Source of the DNA: Pleodorina starrii
Lineage: Eukaryota; Chlorophyta; Chlorophyceae; Chlamydomonadales; Volvocaceae
Length of the DNA: 64,000 nt
Assembly (NCBI GenBank): GCA_030267565.1
Contig: BRXU01000011.1
Coordinates: 3,188,542 to 3,252,541, forward strand
Reading direction: 5' to 3'
Shown here: in pieces, positions 11,001-20,000 of the stretch
How the letters are laid out: each line of letters opens with the position of its first letter
Numbering within the stretch: position 1 is the stretch's first letter
Notes under the pieces: generated by a model
Databases searched by the model: none
Told to the model about the DNA's origin: nothing
What the model saw: the letters and a program-made list of their open reading frames with translations, nothing else
Translations under genes and position numbers: made by a program

Positions 11001-12479
11001 CTGCTGTCCCCCATGGCCGCCCTCTTGGCCTCCTCCTCGGCGGCAGCACGGGCCTTGAACTCCTCCAACACCTGAGAGGGGTGCGGGGTGGGGTGTGTGG
11101 CGGGGAGGGGGGTCTATGTATAGCCCCCCGGGGGGGGGAGAGGTGTATAGAACACGATACCTTACCCGGACAACGCTCACGCCCCCCGCGTTCCTCCCTC
11201 CAACACCGCCCCTCCCTCCCTCCCTCCCACACCGTCCCTCCCCAAACCCTCCCTCCCACACCGCCCCTCCCAAACCCTCCCTCACTCCCACACCGCACCA
11301 CACACACCCAGATCCCAGAAGCAGCAGCGGCCTGCCCCGTCATCCAATCTCTCCCCACCCCCCCACCCCCCCCCCGCCCCCGAGACCGGTGCGCCCTTCC
11401 CCCGCTGGCTGCGTGCACGCCACGTCGCTACCTGGGCAAGCCTACCCAGCCCAGCCCAGCACACGGCCGCCATTCCCTTCCACAACCGCCACTAGCGGCC
11501 GCCCGCGTGGTCCGGCCCGGCCCACATCCTCCTTCTCCGGGGACCTCCGCGGGTGTGCTACGCCGCCTTCCCTAACCCTTTCCATCTCGCCTCCCTCCCT
11601 CCCCCCATCCCTACCGGACTTCATTTCTATGCCCGCTGTTACGTCCATGCCCCGCCCCCCACCCCCCCACCCACCCACCCCCGACCCAGATCACCTCCAT
11701 GTTGATCTGCTGGCTCTCCAGCAGGTCACGAGCCTCCTCCTTCTCCTTCTCCTTGCGGCTGCGACGACCCCGCCGGGGCTTCTCCCCGTCCGCGCCGTCC
11801 GCATCCTCGCCGCCCTCTGAGGGGCGGAAGAGCAGGGGTAGGCGGAGGAGGAGAAAGAGGAGGGAGAGGAGGAGGAGGAGGGCGAGAGATGAAAGGGAGA
11901 GGGGGTGATGGGGAGACCGGGGACGGCGGCATGGTGAGGAAGAGCCGCTCGGGGTTGGGAGGGGTTGGGCCAGAGGTACGTATCGGCGGCAAGGGTGGGG
12001 GTATATGACCAGCAAGCCGGGAAGGAGGGAAGAGCCAATTGTGTGGGTGTGGGTGCATGGTGCCGCGCGAGGCGGCCTCCCCGGCGGGGAAAGGCACGCG
12101 AGTTGGTTCGCCGGCTGCTGCGACCACCGACAAAACGAGCGCCAGCACCGCACCTTGAGCCGGCGCCGGCGGAGGTTGTGCGGATTCATCCTTCCGAGCT
12201 GTGTAATATGGGCATGCGGGGGCAGTCAATCCGTTGGTCAGCGGCCGCTGTCTCGGACGAGCATTCTGTGCCGGCCCCGGCGTGCGGGCGCCCGCAGAGC
12301 AGCGACCTACGTCTTCCACGTTTGGCATGAAGGCAAACGTCAGGTCTTGTTGTATGCGGAAGCAGCAAGGCGCCAGGACGACTCCAGCTCGGGGCAATTG
12401 GGGCAAGCAGCCGAGCGCCGCAACGTCGGCTGCATGAATCAGAGAGCCGCAAGGGCCCTGCTGAGGTTAGTCCTAGCAT
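220..12479 (-). CDS. PTAC3: PTAC3/PAP1-like plastid transcription protein (PPR-like + SAP), 3' end outside window
   Basis: Likely nuclear gene for a subunit associated with the plastid-encoded RNA polymerase in chloroplast nucleoids. I assembled 22 exons, 5' to 3': 12479-12311, 11816-11695, 11071-10968, 10587-10406, 9919-9726, 9274-9185, 8705-8577, 8352-8087, 7654-7518, 7153-6870, 6473-6288, 5847-5741, 5236-5170, 4598-4455, 4378-4325, 4106-3752, 3419-3241, 2906-2799, 2396-2288, 1796-1549, 1168-1099, 716-220. Every junction is GT-AG and phase-consistent, giving at least 1,266 residues. Order: putative transit peptide, PPR-like helical repeats, SAP domain, long acidic region, Ala/Glu-rich helix. 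PPR-like repeats plus SAP plus acidic tail is the PTAC3 architecture; the plant protein is about 900 residues, and the excess here is low-complexity sequence. The last exon has an open frame to the window edge, so the true end is unseen. Gene reality is high; the name is inference from domain order. Confidence 0.72.
938..973 (+). repeat. Dispersed repeat, full copy (PTAC3-like intron)
   Basis: Reads TTATCCACGTATAGGCC then GGAGCCCGTAAACGGTAAA. It is the most complete copy of a short family found in introns and flanks throughout the left half, next to a GT microsatellite and a G run. Confidence 0.8.
2008..2128 (+). repeat. 18-bp minisatellite in a PTAC3-like intron
   Basis: Seven copies of ATACGCGGGTGTGTGGGG (starts 2008, 2026, 2044, 2062, 2080, 2098, 2116). 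The last base alternates between A and G in early copies. It is preceded by a GGATAG hexamer track from 1980. Confidence 0.9.
2584..2618 (+). repeat. Dispersed repeat copy (PTAC3-like intron)
   Basis: TAGCCACGGATAGGCCGGAG then CCCGTGAGCGATGAA; same core with a few substitutions. Confidence 0.75.
4996..5028 (+). repeat. CA microsatellite
   Basis: Uninterrupted CA dinucleotides, 33 bp, in the intron between PTAC3-like exons at 5236-5170 and 4598-4455. Confidence 0.95.
6288..6473 (-). other. SAP-domain exon of the PTAC3-like protein
   Basis: This 62-codon exon, in phase 0 at both ends, encodes about residues 560-621. It contains KMSMAELRVELTASGTEAEA followed by ARAGRKELQKMVK, which has the SAP pattern: a first helix with conserved Leu, a Gly turn, and a second helix of the type RKxLxxxV. 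SAP motifs bind DNA, which in PTAC3 would tether the complex to plastid DNA. The turn region is a few residues longer than the common Gly-Leu-Pro-xx-Gly form, so a profile search would be needed to fix the boundaries. Confidence 0.6.
6543..6562 (+). repeat. Dispersed repeat, truncated copy
   Basis: TTAGCCACGGATAGGCCAGG: first half of the family only. Confidence 0.6.
7260..7347 (+). repeat. Dispersed repeat, two tandem units
   Basis: A partial unit (GGAGCCTGTAAACGGTAGAG then AGCAGAAGAAAT) is followed by a G run and a full unit (ATATCCACGTATAGGCCGG then AGACCGTGAACGGG). This shows that the family can be tandem and includes an AGCAGAAGAAAT tail. Confidence 0.75.
9567..9699 (+). repeat. 133-bp pure pyrimidine tract
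   Basis: Only C and T on the plus strand, with CTCCC, CTCTC and CTTCC sub-repeats, inside the PTAC3-like intron 9725-9275. Long mirror-type pyrimidine tracts can form triplex (H-) DNA and slip during replication. Confidence 0.9.
12311..12479 (-). other. Putative first exon of the PTAC3-like gene (transit peptide)
   Basis: The ATG at 12479 opens 56 codons (MLGLTSAGPLRLSDSC...) rich in Ser, Arg, Ala and Leu with few acidic residues, as expected for a plastid transit peptide. A GTAGGT donor after 12311 leaves phase 1, exactly what the acceptor before 11816 needs. The sequence just upstream of the ATG (12480-12560) is markedly AT-rich, unlike the surrounding coding DNA, which fits a 5' UTR and promoter. 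No protein match supports this exon. An ATG at 12189 (MNPHNLRRRRLKVRC...) is an alternative start. Confidence 0.42.
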
Positions 12480-13194
12480 TTTACTTTTAAAATTCAGCTC
12501 CTTTAAACTATGTATGGACTTATGGTGAAGCAAAATATCAGTTTCGACTTAAGACCTCAGGCGCCAGAGTCCCACACCACAACTAAGGAGCCCAAAAACT
12601 TGACAAGTGGAGACCTAATGTGAACAGTCAATTGCGAGCTGTCGGTCTGCTTGGTGCGCACGACGCGGCGGTAACTCAACGACCCCGTACTAACGAACTG
12701 CATTCGACGTGCTAGCTGTCAACGGCGATGATGCATCCCGATCGTCAACTGGCAGCAGTTCTATGGACTGTGCCTCAAGAGCTTGCTTCCAGCACGGACA
12801 CAAGTGCGCGTCCTGAGGTCAGCAGTGTTGGTCGGTGGCCTCAAACTTCTGTCATAGCGCTACCCAGTTCTTCAAGGCGTGGGGTCGCGGGCAGCCTGTG
12901 AAACTACGTTGGATGTTTTCGTTTCGAATCGGAAACTGGGTTACAAAACCAGGGACCTTCACAACCCTGCAACGAACTCCAACCACCGCGGCGTCTTCCA
13001 TTCTTCCGTACACAACCCCCGACGATTTTGCCGCTCGGCACCCGAAAAACGCGGCAACGCTGATTCACCACCTTTTAAACCCATATACGACTCCAGTGCG
13101 AAAACTGCACTACCCCCTCTTCCCAGCACCCTCAGCCCTCCATCGCCCCCCAACCCCGCCTCTTCACAACAGACCTCTCCCCGCCAGCCACTCA
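12480..13194. promoter_or_regulatory. Intergenic: PTAC3-like promoter side and RPC4 3' UTR
   Basis: No ORF here resembles a protein. The part next to the PTAC3-like start (12480-12560) is AT-rich, with runs such as TTTTAAAATTC, fitting a promoter or 5' UTR in a GC-rich genome. The part next to RPC4 carries its likely poly(A) signal. Both genes are on the minus strand, so the stretch separates them head to tail. Confidence 0.5.
12941..12945 (-). terminator. Putative poly(A) signal TGTAA of RPC4
   Basis: The minus strand reads TGTAA, the usual poly(A) signal in volvocine algae, about 250 nt after the RPC4 stop. It is the first such motif downstream of the gene. A five-base motif is weak evidence; position and orientation make it plausible. 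Confidence 0.5.
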
Positions 13195-16035
13195 TCAGAT
13201 CGCCTCGCTCTTTATCCGCACACCGCCCATCGCCGCCGCCGCGGCGGCCGCCGCGGCGGCCGCCGCCGCGTCTCCTTCCGCGCCGCCGCCGCCGCCGCCG
13301 GCCTCGTCCCATCCCCTCGCCCTCCGGTGCGCCCGCGTCAGCTCCGGCAGATCCTCGGGTGCGCGGCGAAACTCCGGCAGCGCCTCCTCCTTCAGCAGCT
13401 GCAGCACATCCGGGGACACCAGCACCCGCTGCAGCACATCGCCCAGCAGCACACAGGCGTTGCTGCTGGGGTTGACGGCCACAACCTGGGGGGGGGAGGG
13501 TGGCAGGCGAAGGGGCAGGCAAAGGGAGGGACGAGGGATTGCGGCGTTTGAACGAGCATGAAATACGAAATAGGCGGGTTACCCTTCGGGGGAGGGGGGC
13601 TGGGAAAGAGTATGATGGCCCCCGGCCTCCGGCCCCCCATCCATCCCATCGCTGCGGGACCATGTCTGTTTCCAGCCCCCCGGTCCCGCTCCCTCGCTCC
13701 CCCGCCCCCTTGCGCTGGGTATCGGTAGCTTGCTTACGTCCTGTCTGTGTTGGTTGGGCAGTCCGATGGATACGTCCATGAGCACGTCCCCCACTTCCAT
13801 CTTGATCTTGCCGCTGCGGAACACCAGCAGCTTGCCAATGCGGCCAGAGGGCAGCTCGCGCATGTTGACGCCGGGGGGGCGGTCTGGGGTGGGGTAAAAA
13901 GAAAAAATCGCAGCGGAGAAGGAGAAGGAGACGGGGTGGGGTGGGTGGGTGGGGGATTGGGGGGGCAATGTGGGGCGGGGCGGGGCGGGGGAGAGATGGG
14001 GCTAGGGGAAATGTGTGTGTATGTGTATGTGTGCGGTCGAGGGTACGACCGAGGGACTCCCCCATGGGTGGGGAGGTCAATTCTTCCACACGGTGAAACC
14101 GCCAGAGAGTGTGTGTGTATGTGTGAGTATGTGTGTATGTGCATGTGTGCATGTGCATGCGGGTGTGCGTGCATGCGGGTGTGCGTGCATGCGGGTGTGC
14201 GTGTGCTGCAGCGGTTGCCACCAGAAGCACATCAACCTGCGCTTCGTGAATGCGTGTGTGTGCGTGTGCATGCCACCCCCTCTACTTCCGAGGTCCCCTC
14301 CAGGCAGGACCCAAACCCTACGCCTTAAACCCTACACCCCCCATACTCAAACCCAACCTAACCCGCACCGAACCCCCCCCACCCCGTTTTCTCCACCCCC
14401 AAAAGGCAACAAACACCCTAACACCCCGCCTCCTCCCCCTCCCTCCCCGCCCCCACCCTCCCCCCGCCCCACCCTCCCACCACCCACTCTGCGCCGCCGC
14501 CTCCGCCTTCCTCCGCCGCTCGCTGCTCGGCCCAGGGCCCGCCGCCGCTCCCCCCGCCGCGCCTGCCGCTGCTCCTCCTCCTCCCGCCGTCGCCCCTCCT
14601 CCCCCTCCTCCCCCTCCTCCGCCCTCTCCCGCCCCTCCCCCCCTCCCTGCAGGCTGCAGCGGCAGCACCGCCGGAATCTGCATCAGGAACAGGTGGTCGT
14701 CCACATCGGGGTCCCACAGATCCAGCTCCGCCGCCGGCGTCTGCGGCACCTCGGGCATGATGGCCAGGTCCAGAGCACTGGGCGCAAAGCCCGGGCCGCC
14801 GTCGGCCTCCTCCCAGATCTCCTCTCCCGGCACCCGCAGCGGCAACATGGTCGGGTAGTACTGCCGGTAATCCAGCACCGGAGGGCGCGGCTTGATGTAC
14901 TTGACATCTTCAGCGGGCTTGGAGTCGGCGAGGGGGTCCTGGTCGGCGCCTTCGGCGCCGTCGGCGGCGGAGCCGCCCTCGGCCTTCGGCCGGCCGGCGG
15001 CGCCGGCTCCGCCGGCGCCGCCGCCGCGGCCGCCGCCGCCTCGGCCGCCGCCGCCGCCGCTGGCGCCGCCGTGGCCGTCGTAGCTGTAGGTGGCGGTCAG
15101 CGGGGGGAAGGGAGGAGGGAGGGCGGGGGGGTTGGGGAAGGGGTCGGGATCGGGGTCGGCGGGGGGAAGGTGTGGGCTGGGCGCTTGGGGGGAATGAAGA
15201 TCGGGGATTGGATGGGGCGGGTCCAGGAGGGGGAAAAAGAAAACGGCCCGAGGGAAAAGCGGGCCTCCCCTCGTGGCTGCGTTGGAAAGGGTGCAAGGGA
15301 CGAGAGAGGGGGGAGGACCTCCTCCAGCCGCCCCTGCCAGACCCTCACATAATGCTGGTGGTAGTGGCGCTGCTGCTGCCCGATGTCCCTGCCCTGCCCT
15401 CCCCTCATCTCCCCTCTACTTCCCACATCTCCCCTGCCCTGCCCTGCTCTGTCCCCTCCCCCCTCCCGACCCACCTCCGGGGGTAGTGCTTCGCGGCCGC
15501 CAGTGCAGGCCCTGAGGAGGAGGGGGGGTAAGGCAGGGTGAGGTAAGGTGGGGTGAGGTAAGGTGGGGTAAGGTGAGGGCAGGGGGGGTGCACAGCCCGC
15601 AGCGTCACATGGCCGACGCGAGGCCGGCCGGCAGGCCGGACCCGCCGCATATGACGATTGTGGAGGGAGGGAGGAAGGGGGCAGGTAAGAGACTTTCTTT
15701 GGCCACCGCGCCCGCGCCGGACCCGTTCCACACACAGGCGGCCGCTGGCGCCTCGCCAGCGCCGGCGCTGACCGGTTCCCCCGACTGGCTGGCCAGTGGC
15801 CACCACCTCTCAAACAGGGGCTCGACTCACTCTCCTCGCCGCCCACTCCAAAGGTGACCTGGAAGCGCTGCTGCGCGTGGCGGCCCCGGCCCCTGCCGCG
15901 TCCTGCGCTGGTGGCTGCCGACTTGGCCTGCAGGATCAGGTCCTTGAACGTCTCGTCGGAGGCCGCCGCGTCGGCGCCAGCCGAGAGGCCGCCGCCGTCC
16001 TCGGCCTTTTTGCGGCGGCCGGGCATGGTGGGCAT
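13195..16035 (-). CDS. RPC4: DNA-directed RNA polymerase III subunit RPC4
   Basis: RPC4 (POLR3D, yeast Rpc53) with RPC5/Rpc37 forms the TFIIF-like module of nuclear RNA polymerase III, needed for termination and re-initiation. Exons 5' to 3': 16035-15831, 15511-15475, an optional 15375-15349, 15083-14488, 13883-13738, 13485-13195; phases agree with or without the 27-nt exon, giving 433 or 424 residues (human about 400). The diagnostic C-terminal region is clear: DYRQYYPTMLPLRVPGEEIW, DDHLFLMQIPAVLPL, then GKLLVFRSGKIKMEVGDVLM and ACVLLGDVLQRVLVSPDVLQ. The N-terminus has an RGRGRGR stretch; Gly- and Arg-rich low complexity sits in the large exon, and 13 alanines precede the C-terminal IKSEAI. 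The ATG at 16035 begins MPTMPGRRKK; a second ATG lies at 16026. Confidence 0.88.
14011..14273 (+). repeat. GT/GCAT-rich simple repeat in the RPC4 intron
   Basis: Runs of TGTG, TGCATGTG and GCATGCGGGTGTGCGT between RPC4 exons 15083-14488 and 13883-13738. Alternating purine-pyrimidine DNA of this kind can adopt Z-form. A short non-repeat island at 14205-14250 could encode VDVLLVATAAA on the minus strand, but the neighbouring exons already match in phase without it. Confidence 0.7.
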
Positions 16036-17017
16036 GAACTGCGCGCGAGCCGAGGAGGGGTGGGGGTGGGAGGCGGGGGTTGTATGAGCGCAATGGGAAG
16101 CTGATACTGGTTGCAGCCTGGTTGGGAGGCGGGGGAAGGAGGAGGAGGGCGCGAGGAGTGTGACAGTCCGAATAGGCAAACTGAAAAGGGAGGCCGCAGG
16201 CGCGCGTGAGGGAGGTGTTGAGTGGTGGCGGTGGCGGCGGTGGCTTCGTGCGGCAAGGGGTGGGGATGTGCGTGCGGCAGCTCCGGGCTAGCGGGGCCTG
16301 GCATGACTCGATCCCGGAACGTGTGGGTGGGCGGCGGCAGGGAGGGGAGGGTAGAGGAGGCGGTAATGTGGCCAGGGCTCGCGCGTCCGCTAATGCCCGT
16401 GCTCCTTGTGCTGCCGTACCTTGCGAGCGCCCGTACCCCCAGCCCGCCCGCCGCCGCGACCCGAAGGCCCGGCGGCGCTATTGTCCGCCATGGCACGTTT
16501 ATTTGCTGCCGCTTGGGCTTATGAGATGGCTTGGGGCTCAGGCGCCTTTCACCGCTGTACAGAGCAGCGGCGTTCCGCAGTATCGGCGGCTGGTGCGGTG
16601 ATTGCTCGTGAGCCGAGGCCACAACTTCTTGCTCCGAAAGATTCAGCAATGCCTCAACTACTTAATGTGGGCCTGTACGTTTGTAAAATTATCTACCGAG
16701 TCACAAGGCTTGTCCTGAGCGTCCGCTTGCAAAAGGAACCTCAAGCGACAAACAATGGTTAAGAGATTTCTATAGGTGTGATGTCCAAGTTTACTTCTGA
16801 CGCAAATAAACATGAGCAGTTGCAGTGGTTGAATAGTGGCAGTTAGGGTTGGGCCCGTCCAACGGCTGGGAAAACGAGTGCTTATACATAAGAAGACATA
16901 ACCCGAGACCGCAAGACGTATGGTTTATGCTGCACTGTCGACCAGCAAGGCAGCATATGACAAACCGCATAGTCAGTGTAATAATCAGCCTTGCCTCATC
17001 AACGTTCAGACGAGAGT
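16036..17017. promoter_or_regulatory. Divergent intergenic region between RPC4 and the F-box gene
   Basis: This 982-bp stretch separates the start of RPC4 (minus) from the start of the F-box gene (plus), so it must hold both promoters. The RPC4-proximal half is GC-rich; 16640-17010 is clearly AT-richer, as is usual before gene starts here. An in-frame TAA at 16982-16984 lies before the F-box ATG. I see no convincing TATA box and no coding sequence. Confidence 0.5.
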
Positions 17018-20000
17018 ATGGACTCCGACACGGATGTACACTTGCCTTCCCTGCTTGACCTCGACGCCTTCTCGCTGGTGCATGTGTCCCAGTTCCTGAC
17101 CTGCCCTAGGGATCTTGGCCGGCTTCAGTGCACTTGCAAAGCACTCCATCGGCTTCTTCAGGCGAGCAACGTGTGGACCAAAGCGTTAAAGCTCAACTAT
17201 GGTGGCGTGCAGCTGCAGCACACTGCGCCAGCAGCGGCCGCGGCGAGCTCGTCGTCAGAGCGTTCCGTTGTTCCAAACAAGGACTTGTGTCGCTTGTTGA
17301 ACCGGTCGGTAACAGAAGACCTCTACCCTGTCCGCTTTGTTGCCGTTTACACGGACGGTGGCGTGGATACCGGAACCTTACACTATTGGGCGGACCATGC
17401 CTTCATCCCGAATTCCTGGGCTCCGTTCTGCGCGAAGTACTGCGACAACGTCAACCTGCTGGCCATTCTCAAGGTATGTGCCGTTCTGGGGCGCAATTAT
17501 TGCTATTTTATACCCCAACAATCTGTGTCTCCCCCAACAGCGGGCGTCTATTCGCTGCCCCTCCCTCCACACCCTTGTTCTTCTTCACGCCCCCCGTTGG
17601 GAGGGTCCACCCCCGGGAGCCCCCCTTGACTCAGCCACCAACGCGCTTTCACTCAGGCATCAACGCGCTTTGACGTGCACCGCGCAGACCCCACGAGCAA
17701 CCTGAGACTCTCCCCGGGCCGGCAATACCACGGATGACCTACGGGGATTGGGACCGCCGACATGGATAGAGATCGCTACAGTATCCTGCTGCAGTATCTA
17801 GAATCCTTACTTCGGTTTCTGCTCCGACCGGTGGCACCCGGGCCCTCTGGCCGAGCTTTGGCCCCTCCCCCGTGCTCCTCTGCCCCCATGACGTCCCTCC
17901 ATTACAGACCGGCCCTGACGCCACGGCCGAGCTCACCCACCGGCAGATGATGATTGGGTGCCTGAAGTGGGTCCTGCCGCTGCTCCAGCAGAACCCCTTC
18001 CCCAGCAACCCCGAGACGTTCCCGGTGACCCCCGCGCAGCTGATCGAGGCGGCCGAGATGCTGTCGGTGTGGAAGACGCAGCGTGAGTCAGGCGTCTGGA
18101 CAGATCGCCCGTCCGCCTGCCAGCCTGCCTGCCAGCCTAGACTTCCCAGTGCGACGGCGGCCGGGGCTTTGCGAGGTCGTCCTCCTAGCGACATACGACT
18201 GCCAGGCGCCGAGCCGCCAACTTTGGATCCTGTCCGGCCTCCTGCCCGGCCTCTGTGTGTGAGAGGGCTCATTTGTGTTTAGCACACAGCCGCGAAGTTT
18301 GGGAGCTGGATCCGCCCCACCCGCCCGCCCGCCCATCGTACCTCCGCTGACTTCCGGCGTGCGCCTTACTGTCCCCCGATCCGCAGCACAGCACAGCACA
18401 GGCCCGTTGCAGCGCCTTCCTCCAGCTGTATTCCCGTGCGCCGCGCCCTGCATGTCGCTCCCTTCCCCACGCGCCCCTTTGCTGCCCCCGCACCACCCCG
18501 CCAACCCCCCACTCGCCCTCGCGCCCCGCCCTCGCGCCCAGGCCTGGAGAGCTTCTTCTGCCAGATGGCCGCCCGCGCCGCGGTGCGGGACCCGCTGGGG
18601 CTGTCCATGCTGCGCGGTCTGCCGGCCGCCACGGAGGCGCGCAACGCGGCGCGGGAGGGGCGGCCCATGGACGCCAGCAGGGCGATGGAGGAGCGGCGCG
18701 AGGCGGCGCGCGTGCTGGGCCAGGGCATCCAGATGCGCACCTGGTACGACAGGGCGTACTGCCTGCAATTCTTCCAGCAGCTTAAGCAGCAGGACGCGGC
18801 TGGGGCGGGCTCGGCGGCGGTTGGTGGCAGGGCCCGCGGGCTGGGGCCGCATCAGGTCGCCCAGGTGGCGCGAGGCGGACGGCCCACTGACGACGCCGCG
18901 TACGACAGCCCGTACGTGCTGGACGAGATGGCGGTGCGGTCGGAGCTCATGAGCTCGGAGGTGGCGTCGTCCATGGGTACGTGTCCAGCGGGACCTCGGG
19001 GCTTTGGGCAGGGCAGATGGGGCAATTCGTTGGTTGGTTGGTTGGTTGGTTGGTAGGTTGGGGCCCTCCGTTCGGGGAGGGGGAGAGGACCGCTGGCGCC
19101 TCCAATCCGTCCGGCAGCCAGCCAGCTGAATGCTGCCCAGCCCAGCCCAGTCCCTGGTCCCAGCCCAGCCCAGCCCAGCCAGGCACGTGGCTCAAAGAGT
19201 CGTGCTTCGCCAGCGAGGGCCGTGCCCCCAGCCCTGTCCAACTCGAGCCGACTGGTTTTGGGTGCCTCCTGACCTGAGCGCCGACGTGTTCCGTGTTTGC
19301 ACAGCTGGCTTACTTTCGTGCCCCAATCTATTGGTTGCTTGGCTTGTAGCCAAACGAAAAGCAAACCAGGGTTGGCTTGGCCACATGCGGTTCACGTGGC
19401 TTGCCTCCCTCTCCTCCGCGCACCCGCAGCCATCCTGCACGGGCTGGCGGTGTCCCGGGAGGGTCGGCTGTCCTGCCCGGTGCAGAGCGGCGCGCTGCTG
19501 GCGGGGCTGCTGCCGCCGGAGGGGCTGCAGGCGGCCCTGGCGGCGACATCGGCGGCGGCGCCCTCGACGGTCTGCGTCGGCCCTTACGCTTCGGGGGCAG
19601 CGGCGCCGCAGCCAGAGGCGGGGGCGGTGCCGATGTCCGCTTACGAGGCTGCGATGCGGGCGGTCCTGGAGCAGCCCAACGTTAGGGCCCTGAATGACAA
19701 GCAGGACGCGGGTGAGCGCGCGGGCGGGCAGGGCGTGGCGGCGCCGGGCGATGGAGAGGATACTCTAGGAGGTGTTTTTTGGGTTCCGGGGGGGGGGCTT
19801 CACGCAGGGGGGGCCCGCCTTGCGCGGAGGGGTATCGCAGTCCGGGGTGTCCGCATCGGGCTCGACACAACGGGACGCGGGTGCGCACGAGCTGCGCGGC
19901 GGGCCGCTGCTGGTCGCGGGCGATTGGGAGGCGGCTGATCTGCGCTGCTTGGTTGCCCTTGTGTTCGTCGACAGGTCTCTCGTTTCGGCGTTTCGGTGCT

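Noticed and set aside
14077..14271. Extra RPC4 exon encoding VDVLLVATAAA
   Set aside because: Exons 15083-14488 and 13883-13738 already join in phase, and the segment runs into a GT simple repeat.
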